Assembly (NCBI GenBank): GCA_030765045.1
Contig: CM060967.1
Location: 124,789,412-124,853,411, forward strand
DNA: 64,000 bases
Direction: 5' to 3'
Origin: Tenodera sinensis
Lineage: Eukaryota > Arthropoda > Insecta > Mantodea > Mantidae
In this document: positions 50,272 to 61,077 of the stretch, one piece after another
Position numbering within the stretch: the first letter of the stretch is position 1
How the letters are laid out: every line of letters begins with the position of its first letter
Notes under the pieces: model-generated
Told to the model about the DNA's origin: nothing
Databases searched by the model: none
Seen by the model: only the letters and a program-made list of their open reading frames with translations
Made by a program: the position numbers and the translations under genes

Positions 50272-51107
50272 GTAAAAACCTGATGTGTTGCATTCACATG
50301 ACTTTCTCTATTCTTACACACACTACTATTACGAACACTTACTCCTCTATCTACTTCATGTTAATTGATATAAACGTTTGCAAAACTTATCTTATTGGTA
50401 ATTCTCTTGTAGGTGCAAGGGGAATGTGGGAACACAGTATGCTATAAACGATAGTAAAATAGTTTAAAGCCAGTCGCTATGTGATGCTTTGAAATTCCGT
50501 TCTCTTTGCATGGTCAAGAGCATGAGCAAGAACCTCACATTTCAGAAAAGTAGTATTGGAAAATTCAGACAAATAATAAGGAATATCTCCTAAATGGTGC
50601 AGTCAGAAAAACATCCGTTAGATATCATTTGTGTGGTTTAAGTATATTTACATTTTTTGTGGTAAGATTTGTCTATCTCTTACGGTTTACGAGTCATTCA
50701 AAAGTCACCCAGAGTAAACAGGACTTCCGAGGACATTCCCAGAAAATTCAAGATATATATTTTATTTGTAATGAAACAATCACAAAGATGTGCTATTTTG
50801 ATAGAAACATTTTTTGAGAAAATACAAATTTTCGAACAATGTTCCATGTAACGGTGAGTCTGGGAGGAGATTTTCTTAAACATCTTCATGTCGCACTCTT
50901 GAAGATACTGAAGTTAAATGCCAATTTTGATATTTAACAAACTTTTGGTTTTTGAATTATTATGCTATTTACAGACACAGACACACGCAAGGACACGATC
51001 TTTTTCTTAAAATGTTTCTTTAGATTAAGGGGGTCAGGGGGTTCCAAAAATGAATTTTTAAGTGGAAAATATAAATTCCCCTTAGCATACCTGGTAGTGA
51101 AAGTAAA
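50272..51107 (-). repeat. RepA, full length, old subfamily
   Basis: ACCTGATGTGTTGCATTCAC to TGGTAGTGAAAGTAAAAATC. It carries the GTCGCTATGTGATGC variant on the plus strand. The microsatellite position is not expanded. Confidence 0.85.
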
Positions 51108-52686
51108 AATCAAGATGCCTTTTCAGTGAAATGCTGTTCTTTTGGTCAGCTCTCCCTTCAGAAGTTCCCTGTTTTAAGTATGTAAATTTCATTGTTTCAC
51201 CCAGGATCAGGTATATTTATTGAATAAGATATAATAAGAATATATTAATAATAATCTTAATACTGAAGTGAGTAAATAAGATGTTGGCAATTGCTTTTTC
51301 GCTGGTATCTCATTAGTGAAACAGTAAATGGAAGATAAAGATGTCTTACTTAAGAAGCGACCATCCATCACCACGATGAAAGCCTCCTTAGAGGTATCCA
51401 AGAGCTTTTGATAGATGTAGCTTTGTTCCGGATGGGGAATCAACACTGGAGACCTTGCAATGCGGAACACAGAGATACGCACAAATGAAAGAGAACAAAT
51501 AAATTATTAAAGAAAACAAAAGGCAATTTCACGTAGCTGAACGGTCAAGGTTTAGTCGCCTATCGCAGCATGTGAAGGTGATTTTTTCCCAGGATGTTGT
51601 ATATACGTTCTCCATTCCACCGATAGCCTTTACGTTTCAGTCGTTTTTATACATTCTTTTAAATTAATGTGTTGAGGCATACACCTGAACTACGCTGGAG
51701 CAAAATGTCAAGGACTTCAAACAAAACTGAATCACGGAGAATTGCGCGTTTCTTTCAAAGCACAATCATAAACATTACCGTTATTGTACGAACAAGAGTT
51801 GTAAATTTGTGTTTGCTTACAGGTATTTATGGTCGAGATTCAATTACCGGATCTGCTGAGGTATACCAGACTGTAGGTTGTCTCACCCTTAGACGACAGT
51901 ATGGAGTTAAATGGGATATATCTGTCTCTATCTGGTGCATACGAGTTGCCGTTAGCTTCATCCTTTTCTACCCTTGCGCTGTTGCCAGGTTCCTAATAGC
52001 ATGGTGCAAATATTCAGTTGTTATATATTTCAAGTTTGAACACATTCTATGCAGAATTTTTTTCTCTAATAGGTTACATCCTTTTTAGGGCCACTATACA
52101 CTTCTATAGGCCCAAATTTCTACAGAAAATGCTTTTTTCAGTAACAGTTCGATATTTGCTGTTTTTATACTCATCACACACTAATAAACTAACTGCTAGA
52201 ATAAGTTTATATTTCTTTCTTAGCTAGAGTAAGCTATGGTGCTGCCACCTGCTTACTTTGAGTTCTCTATGTTTACTCTGTTAAGTGTTACAATTCTTTA
52301 AATCAAATGTTTTCGGAAAATTTTATATCTTTGCACTGCAAAAGTTACGTAGTGGGAAACTTTTTTATTATTGAGTTTACATCGGGGACAAAGCGAGAGC
52401 AAAAGTTGAGGAGGGTTAGAGACAGTCTTTAAAATAAACCAGAAGCCTGTAACCTTTCATCGTGTAAGGCAAATAAAAGATATTCCTGTTGGAGTACGTT
52501 AATTTAAAAAAATAAAATAAAAAAGACACCTATTCAGATAAAAGGCGTCAAGCGTTAGACACAAGGCAGCAGTAAAGGTTAACATCAGTTCGTAAAGAAG
52601 TGTGTGTGTATGGAATCTGTGAAGTGCTTTTATGTTATTTATTTAACATTTCCCGTAAATATTTGTAGTTTTGGAGGGGAAGCTAG
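51108..52686. other. No feature recognised
   Basis: AT-rich; short frames only. Confidence 0.5.
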
Positions 52687-53165
52687 GAAGAGAGGATATA
52701 TTGGTAAATTAAGAAGTAAGGAATGCCAGATAATAATGAATCTGTTAGATTATTTTTTCAAGTCAAATGAGTATTAATAAGGTAGTAAAAGTAACAGGTA
52801 AGGCTATCGGGTGTTCAGAAGTAGTAGTGTATAGGATTAAAAAGGAACTAATGAAAGGACCTCTAAGAACACCACGGGAAAAAAAAAAAAAAAAAACAAA
52901 AAGGGCAACACAAAACGCTAGGTTAACGCAATACGATGGAATAGTGCAAAGCGGAGTGCGGCGAACTGCTCATTCTTTGGTGTTTGAAAATATACCACCC
53001 ACGTTGAATATCATTTAGTCACGGTATCATCACGGTGATGATACCCTACCAAATTACTCAAGGGCCATTCTGAGTCGGTTCTTAAATGATTTGGGGTTCG
53101 AGGATGAGACAAGGCACACATATAGTACATGTTGCAACGTTGCGTCCCATTTATCGTGTACTGTC
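52687..53165 (+). pseudogene. Transposase-like pseudogene (N-terminal half), probably Tc1/mariner group
   Basis: Conceptual pieces are YIGKLRSKECQIIMNLLDYF, then in another frame VVKVTGKAIGCSEVVVYRIK, GPLRTPREK, NARLTQYDGIVQSGVRRT and FENIPPTLNII. After a further break follows LPNYSRAILSRFLNDLGFED. Helix-turn-helix-like GCSE.VVYRI and LPNYSR..L...L.DLGF fit the DNA-binding half of an arthropod DDE transposase family. A poly-A run at 52879..52897 and several stops/frameshifts break it. No catalytic domain or TIR was found. Confidence 0.6.
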
Positions 53166-53387
53166 TTCTAAGTTTGAGACGAGCTATAGTTATGGATGTA
53201 TGAATGGATGCACTGATAAAGAAGCAAGGTTTAATTTGCCTACTAATATCTTTGATCCATAAACAAGAGTTTGGTGTTAAATGCTAAATATGCAAATATT
53301 TTAATCATGGATGGTACAATATTGTATTTATTTATTGTAGTCGCGATACGACTTCATTGTTTATAACTCTTAGTGCAACAGTCCTTC

Positions 53388-53592
53388 GCGGGCCAAGGTT
53401 TACCGCCCGGCCACTGCGTCCTCCACCTCTGCCCACTACAGGTGTCATGAGTGGGGTTCAGTTCTGGAGGGTGGAACGTGGTCAGCGCCCCGGCTAGTTA
53501 TGCGGCCTTCGCGATCTGGGGTCGCTACTTGTTTATTCAAGTAGCTCGTCAATTAGTCCCCGGGACCCAACTAGCCACTTCATTGTTTAAGC
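53388..53592 (-). mobile_element. SINE-1, 5'-truncated
   Basis: Minus strand: GGTCCCGGGGACTAATTGAC, GCTACTTGAATAAACAAGTA, GCGCTGACCACGTTCCACCC and TGGCCGGGCGGTAAACCTTG match the body and tail of 16497..16843. The tRNA head is missing. Confidence 0.8.
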
Positions 53593-53727
53593 GACCATAA
53601 TAAATTGAAAAAATCATGGCATTTGTCGATACCATGCACGATACTTAATCATGAGTAGTGGTTTGAGATGTTCAATACTCACTTCAAAAGGCAGTACCTT
53701 GTTTGTAACTTATTATGAACCGTGTAC

Positions 53728-53850
53728 ATACTTTTACTTTACGCATTCCAATGAAAAATGCGATGTAGAAATTCCACCGAATATGCATGTTTTGGTTCCA
53801 CTAAACCCAAAAAAGATATTTTAGGAAACGTTTCATGTGTGAGTACCTCT
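53728..53850 (+). repeat. RepA 5' fragment, diverged
   Basis: CTTTTACTTTACGCATTCCA, CGATGTAGAAATTCCACCGA and ATATGCATGTTTTGGTTCCA, ending before the microsatellite position. Confidence 0.65.
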
Positions 53851-53937
53851 CAATGTTTAATTAATCATTAATGTTAATAATTCTTATTTTATACTTTAAT
53901 TATGTTTTATTTTATATTTTTGAGAATAGAAACTATT

Positions 53938-54165
53938 CTGATCACCTCTATAGCGAAGTGATAGAGCGGAGGACCCCAGTTCGAAGCCCGTTACCGGCGT
54001 GGGGACTTTTTCCCCCGCTGGGAGGTCTGGCACAGGATGCACTCAGCCTCGTTAGGTCCCGAAGGTGTCAATTGAGGAGCTACTTGATTGAAAAGTAGCG
54101 ACCCCTTGTCCAGAAGATGGCATAACCGGCCGGGAGGGATCGAGGCGCTGACCACGGAAAACACC
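53938..54165 (+). mobile_element. SINE-1 with a decayed head
   Basis: ATAGCGAAGTGATAGAGCGG (box A decayed), CAGTTCGAAGCCC (box B decayed), then GGGACTTTTTCCCCCGCTGG, GCACTCAGCCTCGTTAGGTC and GAGGAGCTACTTGATTGAAA. The part between box A and box B is shortened. It is in opposite orientation to 53388..53592. Confidence 0.85.
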
Positions 54166-54655
54166 GTTAACTTAAATTATTAATGCGAATTTTTCAAATA
54201 ATCACTAATACTCTTGCCTTTGATGATGCTCTTTCGCATATTTGTTGCGCCGGGAGAGAAAGGATAAGTTCCTAATGGGAAGACATCGGCAGGTGAGTAC
54301 TGTTTTCATTTTGCGACTGTACATTCCTAGTATGGTCTTTCCCTTGCTCCCCGCATATCTCTAAACTTAAGTTAGTAAACCTCCCTCCTTGAAGTGTACT
54401 CATATCGTGGCCGAGTAGCATAAATGGTTTATTACTTCGCCAGCTGTTGCAAAAACATTGTATTAACAATACTGTAATGCATTTTTATCTCACTTTGAAT
54501 GAATTTACTTCTAAGAGAGATTCGACAACGTCACGTTAACATTAAATTGTGATTAAATTAATGTAGAAATGCATTATAGTATTGTTCATATAAATGTTTC
54601 CGCGACAGTTAGTGGGATAAACCACTATATCCATTCGTCAAGAGATAATTTACCA
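54166..54655. other. No feature recognised
   Basis: Spacer before the long AAT array. Confidence 0.5.
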
Positions 54656-54656
54656 C

Positions 54657-55133
<477 letters not shown>

Positions 55134-56669
55134 TAGGGCTCGGAAGTTCATGCCCTAAAAACACTGAAATATGCCAAGAAACATGCACTATTTCATTAGA
55201 ACAGTTCATGTCCCTTTGCAGTAGACAAGGCGAGTTAATGTAAATAATAAAGTTACCTTATTCCTTCGAGGTTGAAGCAGAAGTGGTCCCGCTGCTGCTA
55301 CTATTAACTGCTAAATTGCAGTTCAAAACCAACACTACACAAATTTTCAACAGTGAAACGTCGTCTATTGTCTGGCAAACACTTTTGTAACGTGAAAAGC
55401 GTCGATGTTATAGGGGCATATTTAAATGATGTTAACTGTTTCACAGAAAGAGTCAACTCTCTTGGTGTGACAGCTGGTTTTCTTTCGAGGATGTCTCGAA
55501 TATCGCACATCTGTTTATAACCAGAATTTTTTGAAATTACATAATTCAATTTCTCTTTCACTTTTTGTTCTATGCTACCAGGAACCGAACCTAGATCACA
55601 TATTTATTTTTCAAATACAGCAAGTGATTCATGTAAAGGAAATCCTACAGCTTCCAATGCCGTTATGGCTGTTGGTAAGAAAGAAAAATGGGCAGATATG
55701 AAACTAAGATCCTTCTTTAACCCAGTGCCTGACAGAATATTTTGCACAGTTTGTGTTAATGAAGCATCGTTCTAGTCCAATTAACAACCTCTTCGATTAT
55801 TTCTATGTGCTCAGCATAATATAAAACTGCATCGACCCATGTTTCCCATCGAGTTAACACCGGTGCAGGAGGAAGTTGGATATTAGGTGCTGTTGATCTA
55901 AACACTTAACTCTTTTAGGAGATTTAACAAAAATTCTCTTTGTATTGGACACAAATCTATCTACCAGTGGGAAAGAATCGCGTATTGTCTCAGAAATTCG
56001 ATGAAGAGCGTGTGCCTAACAAGTTATATAAATTAAGTTAGGAAAAATACCTTTCAGGGTTTTTCCTGATTTTACCATATAAGGTAACAAATAAAAGCAA
56101 CCAGTTGTATTCGATTCCACATGGGCATTGTAATTTCAAAGAGTCCATCACAAACTGGGTTACAGATACATTGTCAGTGGCCGACAATTTGCACATATTA
56201 AGGAGATAAGCTCTAGTCTTTTGTTCATTATTTAAGGCACCCACGATTATATAATCGTGCTGCTGAAAACGTTGACCTGCACTTTATCTTTGTTAATATA
56301 AACCTCTCAGATAACGCACTGATTATTCTCTACGCACATGCATATAATGAAAGGATGGAAACAGGGGATTCACTGCATAACAACATGACTCAGCATTGCT
56401 TCTCGCCACCTCGCGAGTTACATCATCATATGCAACACTACCAACATGAAAAATATTATCCAGGTGGAAAAAAATCATTAAAATATGCTATATAGAGGCT
56501 ATAGTATTGAATTAATATGCATTTATCAAAATCAAGAAAATATGCAGTTATATGCGCCATAAAATCACGTCCAAGTGACTTAAAATTCCATAATTCCTGC
56601 ACATAATGTAAAAGCATACATTTTAGCCCCTAAGAAAAAACATGCAAATGCATGAACTTCCTAGCCCTA
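55134..56669 (-). mobile_element. hAT element inserted in the AAT array
   Basis: The left end TAGGGCTCGGAAGTTCATGC and, on the minus strand, the right end TAGGGCTAGGAAGTTCATGC are 20-bp inverted repeats with one mismatch. Flanks ATAATAAT and GTAATAAT give a 7/8 match to an 8-bp duplication, the hAT standard. The 1536-bp element carries a decayed transposase gene read right to left. It is younger than at least part of the AAT array. Confidence 0.9.
55300..56260 (-). pseudogene. hAT transposase pseudogene (central and C-terminal)
   Basis: Minus-strand pieces in order are ALNNEQKTRAYLLNM near 56240, DASLTQTVQNILSGTGLKKD near 55760, SFISAHFSFLPTAITALEAV near 55690, KVKEKLNYVISKNSGYKQMC near 55540, and KPAVTPRELTLSVKQLTSFK followed by YAPITS and DNRRRFTVENL near 55330..55470. 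YAPITS...R..FT.ENL is the hAT dimerisation region, although VERSFS is altered to TLFTLQ. Stops and frameshifts occur between the pieces. The N-terminal BED zinc-finger part is not recognisable. The same lineage as 39690..39993 by the K/YAPITS tail. Confidence 0.8.
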
Positions 56670-56677
56670 GTAATAAT

Positions 56678-57632
56678 AATCCAGCCTGAAAAAATCCCTT
56701 AATATAGTCGGCGCAGCTTATTGAGATACCCCAAAAAACAACCTTGACATTTTCCCCCCGCTATGGTGTAGTTTGGTTATATTTGGTAATATTCCATCCA
56801 TTGGGTTGCATTAGTGCCGCCAACTGTTTGTAACATATAACCATGGTAAAGTTATGGCCATAGTTGGTTTTATTGCATCTGTTATGTTGCCAGTTTATGA
56901 ACGTGTTGCAGAGAGGTCAACCGATAGATTTTAAAACAAGATCCTGTTTAGACGCCGTATTAATTAATCAGTCAGTGGACGTAATGCTCGGTTTTGCGTG
57001 ATTTTGTTTTGAATTGTTTAGAACAGTATATGCAATTATAGATAGTGTTGTTATTTTTGTATTCGTTACACAGTAGTACATCTCGTATATATTACGATAT
57101 TTAGCGCTCGGAAGTAATTTTATCCAAAAGTGTTATTGCAGAACAAGATTTGCTGAAGATGAGTGCGTTCGTTGTGTGGTAACGATGTTCAAGCATTATT
57201 ATCGTTTGAAAGCATGATACTTTAACACTGTGATATTTGAGGCTTTATTATGTACGTCGGGAGGACTGCTTTTTGTGATACTTCCGTCAGCTGTTTAGTG
57301 TTCTGTCGGTCATTTTGAGCTCCTGGGGACTGCCGATAAACTGCGCCTCCTGACGTTTGCAGGGATAAGCTCATATCTAACTCTCTTAGGTGAACTATTC
57401 CTGTTTTTGGAAGTCCTATGTATTAGTGCTTATGATATTACAATTAAGTTTGTATCTTCATCTTGCACACTTTCCTCCCACTTATTTACATACACTTACG
57501 TACTGACGATTGTTTTCTCTAGTTCTCTCCACACCCGTCAGTCTCTTGCTCTGATCCTCGGATCCCACATCGCTTGGTAAAGAGATACATGGCTCCAGGT
57601 TATTTGACGCAAATTATTATTATTTTTTCAGC
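56678..57632. other. No feature recognised
   Basis: Between the AAT remnant and a candidate exon. No promoter or coding could be supported. Confidence 0.45.
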
Positions 57633-57944
57633 GAAACGACTCTTTATTGGCAATAATTATATGGGACATATTTGTTGCACTCCTCGTGTGGAATAGCTGG
57701 TTCACGTATGGCCGAAGCACCGGTATACATTATTGATGAACTACCAGATTGAAATGTAAAAACAATTGGAGCATTACGTTTGATTTCATTGTAATGTTTT
57801 AAAGCCCACATCTTTAACGAAGGGAAAGGTTGAAAGGCATTTCAAAGGATGCTGACATGGTCGCCAACAATGGAGTGAACGGTGAGGACTCGGAGAAGGA
57901 ACCGGGTCATGCAGTTGGAACAGGGATGTTCCGCCTCAGCAGAG
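57633..57944 (+). other. Candidate 5' exon of an unidentified gene (weak)
   Basis: ATTATTATTTTTTCAG precedes 57633. An ATG with good context (GACATGG) at 57857 opens MVANNGVNGEDSEKEPGHAV followed by GTGMFRLSR, and AGAG/GTGACT offers a donor at 57945. The acidic, low-hydrophobic start and raised GC look more gene-like than the surroundings. I do not recognise the protein, several upstream ATGs exist, and without splicing the frame stops at 57974. It could be an unknown repeat. Confidence 0.25.
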
Positions 57945-58225
57945 GTGACTCCGAACACAGGAAATTGCAACCTTAGAGATAAAGGTCGGTGTTTGAGGAT
58001 GTATCAGCCAGACCTCGATACATACGCATCCATCATCAAGGGCGTTCCTATTGTTCTTAAGAGAATTTTTCCTTAGTTACTGGGCAGGAACATCGAAGAA
58101 TAGCGTTACGCCTTGTTCGGGGTCAGGGCAAGTGTTAATGAAGGTCATAGGAGACACCAAACATCCTACTTCCTTACAAAAACATTCATACATGTGGTTT
58201 TGTAAGAAATTATACTGTTTTAAGG

Positions 58226-58478
58226 AAAAAATCTGGTGTGTTACACTCACATAACTTTCTCTACTCTTCTACGTGTCTTCTACTAACCATTTTCACAAAC
58301 TCTTATTCCTAAATCTTCGTGTTAGTTGAGATAAACATTTGCAGAAATTATCTTATTGCTTACTTCCTTTGCTTATTTCCTTGTAGGAGCAAAGGGAATA
58401 TGAGAATACAGTAGGCTTTGAGCGATAGTGAAATCTTTTAAAGCTTTGAGATTCCGTTCTCTTTGCACGATTAACAAA
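58226..58478 (-). repeat. RepA 3' part, outer copy
   Basis: AAAATCTGGTGTGTTACACT to CCGTTCTCTTTGCACGATTA, with a small internal duplication (TTGCTTACTTCC/TTGCTTATTTCC). It ends where a second copy in the same orientation begins. Confidence 0.85.
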
Positions 58479-59423
58479 TTCTGATGTGTTGCACTCACAT
58501 GACTTTCTCTACTGCTGTACTAACCATTTTTACAAACCCTTATACCTATATCTTGTTCGTGTTAGTTGAGATAAATATTTGTACAAATTAGCTTATTATT
58601 TCCTTGTAGGTACAAGGAGAATATTAGAATACAGTAGTTCTTTTAAATTAACGTCCTCCAACATTGCGTCATTTCGGACGATGAATGAAATGGGTGAAAT
58701 GGTGCTCAAATGAGTCCGAGGTCCATAGGCCCATGGAGCTTTAAGTTACCCGACATTCGTCTTCTCAGGATAAGGGAAAACCTCGGAAAAAACCTTACCC
58801 GGATAACTTACCCTAAGCGAGATTCGAACTCGCGACCTCTTGAACGTGAAGCAGACACGCCAACCATCACGCTATCGAGGCGGGCTGAGATCCCGCTGAG
58901 ATCTTTGCACGCTATACATATAAAAAAATGAACGATGTTCCATTTCACGAAAGTTTTAAGCTTTCCGAAACTGACACAAATAATAAGGAATATCCCCGAA
59001 ATGGTTCACTCTACAAAAAAATTATTGAGACATAAACTGTGTGCTTTAGTGATATGTACATTTTTGTGGAGTAAGATTTTGTCTATCTCTTATGGTTTAC
59101 AAGTTATTCAAAAGGCATCCAGGGTAAACAGGGCTACATAGGCTATAGCCAGAAAATTCAAAATATACATTTCATTTGTCATAAAAATATCTTAAACATA
59201 TGACATTTTAATCGAAATGGTTAGAACTATTTTCAAGAAAATTAAAATTTTCGAAAACTTTTCCATGGAAAGGGTAGTTTAAGGTGGGGATATTTGCTTC
59301 AAAATCTTCGTGTTGTATCCTTGAAAAACTTAAATGCCAAATATGGTTTTAACCGACTTTTCGTTTTTGAGTTATGCTGTCCACAGACATACACGGACCT
59401 TTTTCTAAAAATGCTTTTATTTG
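58479..59423 (-). repeat. RepA, interrupted by SINE-8, 5' end missing
   Basis: ATTCTGATGTGTTGCACTCA, interrupted at about 58645..58900, then TTTGCACGCTATACATATAA through GACCTTTTTCTAAAAATGCT. The last ~90 bp are missing at the junction with the palindrome 59424..60056. Confidence 0.88.
58645..58900 (-). mobile_element. SINE-8 (tRNA-derived), inserted in RepA
   Basis: Minus strand: GATAGCGTGATGGTTGGCGT (box A region), GCGAGTTCGAATCTCGC (box B), then GGGTAAGTTATCCGGGTAAG and CCTGAGAAGACGAATGTCGG. The head lies at about 58885, next to GCTGAGATCCC/GCTGAGATC, which may be part of the target duplication. Confidence 0.8.
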
Positions 59424-60056
59424 GAATGTTTTTGTATAGTGAATGAATGATTTATCTCTTTACAATTTACACAATGAGTTACTCCCTCTTGGGATTGCTT
59501 ATTACTTTCTCTACTGGTAAGTAGGGGAAGTATTGTATTCTACCCAAAAATTCGATGTCGAGATTTAACCGGAAATATATCTTTTGAGACCCCCTGAATC
59601 CAAAATAAGCATTTTTAGAAAAAGGTCCGTATGTGTGTCTGTGTGTCAATCTGTGTGTCAGTCTGTGGACAGCATAACTCAAAAACGAAAAGTCAGTTAA
59701 AACCATATGTCTCAAAACATATATTTCCGGTGAAATCTCGACATTTATGCATTATCAGAATTGTCGAATAGTGGTTATGATATTGTGGGTATTGATTGGA
59801 CAGTTGACCCTCAAGAGGCAAGGGAAAAGGTGGGTTCAAAGGTGACTCTTCAAGGAAATCTTGATCCATGAAGTCAGTTAAAACCATATGTCTCAAAACA
59901 TATATTTCCGGTGAAATCTCGACATCGAATTTTTGGATGGAATACAATACTTCCCCTACTTACCAGTAGAGAAAGTAATAAGCAATCCCAAGAGGGAGTA
60001 ACTCATTGTGTAAATTGTAAACAGATAAATCATTCAGTCACTACACAAAAACATTC
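59424..60056. repeat. Palindrome of RepA plus flanking DNA
   Basis: The left arm 59424..59591 and right arm 59889..60056 are inverted copies of about 168 bp. Each arm contains ~85 bp of unrelated flank (TTACAATTTACACAATGAGT, TACTCCCTCTTGGGATTGCT) plus the first ~80 bp of RepA starting at ACTTTCTCTACTGG. The loop (~297 bp) holds more RepA (+), a RepA 5' end (-) and the UROD fragment. Because the flank is duplicated too, the structure arose from an inverted duplication and is not explained by two independent insertions. Confidence 0.85.
59744..59869 (+). pseudogene. Uroporphyrinogen decarboxylase exon fragment
   Basis: In one open frame the 126 bp encode [20 protein letters not shown], then [20 protein letters not shown] and P. 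This matches the conserved UROD segment G(Y/L)(D/E)[21 protein letters not shown], part of the cytosolic heme-pathway enzyme that decarboxylates uroporphyrinogen III to coproporphyrinogen III. The piece is one base, 41 codons and two bases (TG, fitting a split Cys codon), so it is phase-2 at both ends like a symmetrical exon. However, it has no AG before or GT after. Instead it sits between 54-55-bp direct copies of RepA sequence (59690..59743 and 59870..59924). It is therefore more likely a captured fragment than a working exon. No other UROD exon was seen in the window. Confidence 0.85.
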
Positions 60057-60428
60057 GAGGTTTTATGAGATACGTATGGTGGAAACCGCAGAGTGAGTAG
60101 TACTTGTACTGTGTCTTTTTCAAACATACCAACAACCACAAGGTTGTTTCCTAATATATTGCGACTTTATCCATTTTTACTGTCATTTAACTAATGTGAT
60201 TTAGTTGAAGTTTCATATTATTTTACTTATGAAACTAGTGGAAGCAGCTTCTTCTTTCGTTCTGCTTCACTTGCTGGGAAGTCGAGCATAAGACTTCTCT
60301 AACCTAACCTCTCGCAGTACAGTACTCGCTGTATACGTCACAACTACCGTCGCAACCTCATTCGGAAAACGCACTGAGCAACCAATTGTTTATACCGCAT
60401 CAACCCCGAAGCCGACAAATATTTTTAA
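60057..60428. other. No feature recognised
   Basis: Spacer between the palindrome and the next RepA copy. Confidence 0.5.
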
Positions 60429-60524
60429 TTTCTCTACTACGTTTAGTAAAGTAGAGGAAGTATTGTATTCCACCCAAAAATTCGATGTAGAGATTTCACC
60501 GAAAATATATTTTCAGGCACCCTG

Positions 60525-60575
<51 letters not shown>

Positions 60576-61077
60576 ACACCAACCTTTTTTAGAAAAAGGT
60601 CGGTGCGTGTCTGTGCGCGTCTGTGTGGCTGTCAATCTGTGGACAGAATAACTCAGTTGGTATTTAATTTTAATATCTTTCAAGGATGCGACAAGAAGAT
60701 TTTGAAGAAAATTGCTCCACCCTAAATTACGCTTTACATGGAAGAGTTTTCGAAAATTTTGATTTTCTTGAAGATGGCTCTAACGATTTTGATTAAACTA
60801 CCATATGTTTGAGATATTTTTATGACAAGTAAAGTGCACATCTTGAATATTCTGGCTATAGCCACTGAAGTCCTATTTACTCTGGATGACTTTTGCAAGA
60901 CTAGTAAACCGTAAGAGATATACCAAATCTTGCTGCACAAAAAATGTAGATCTTGTCAAAACACGATTTAGGTCCAGATAAATTTTTTTGTAGAGTGAAC
61001 CGTTTAGGACATATGCCTTGTTATTTGTGAGTTTTGGAGAACTTACACTTCTGTCAAATGGAACATCGCTATTCATT
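60429..61077 (+). repeat. RepA, outer copy, left part
   Basis: ATTTCTCTACTACGTTTAGT to ATGGAACATCGCTATTCATT. A 40-A tract (60533..60573) lies just before the AGAAAAAGGTC block. Interrupted by the complete copy 61078..61960; resumes at 61961. Confidence 0.9.
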
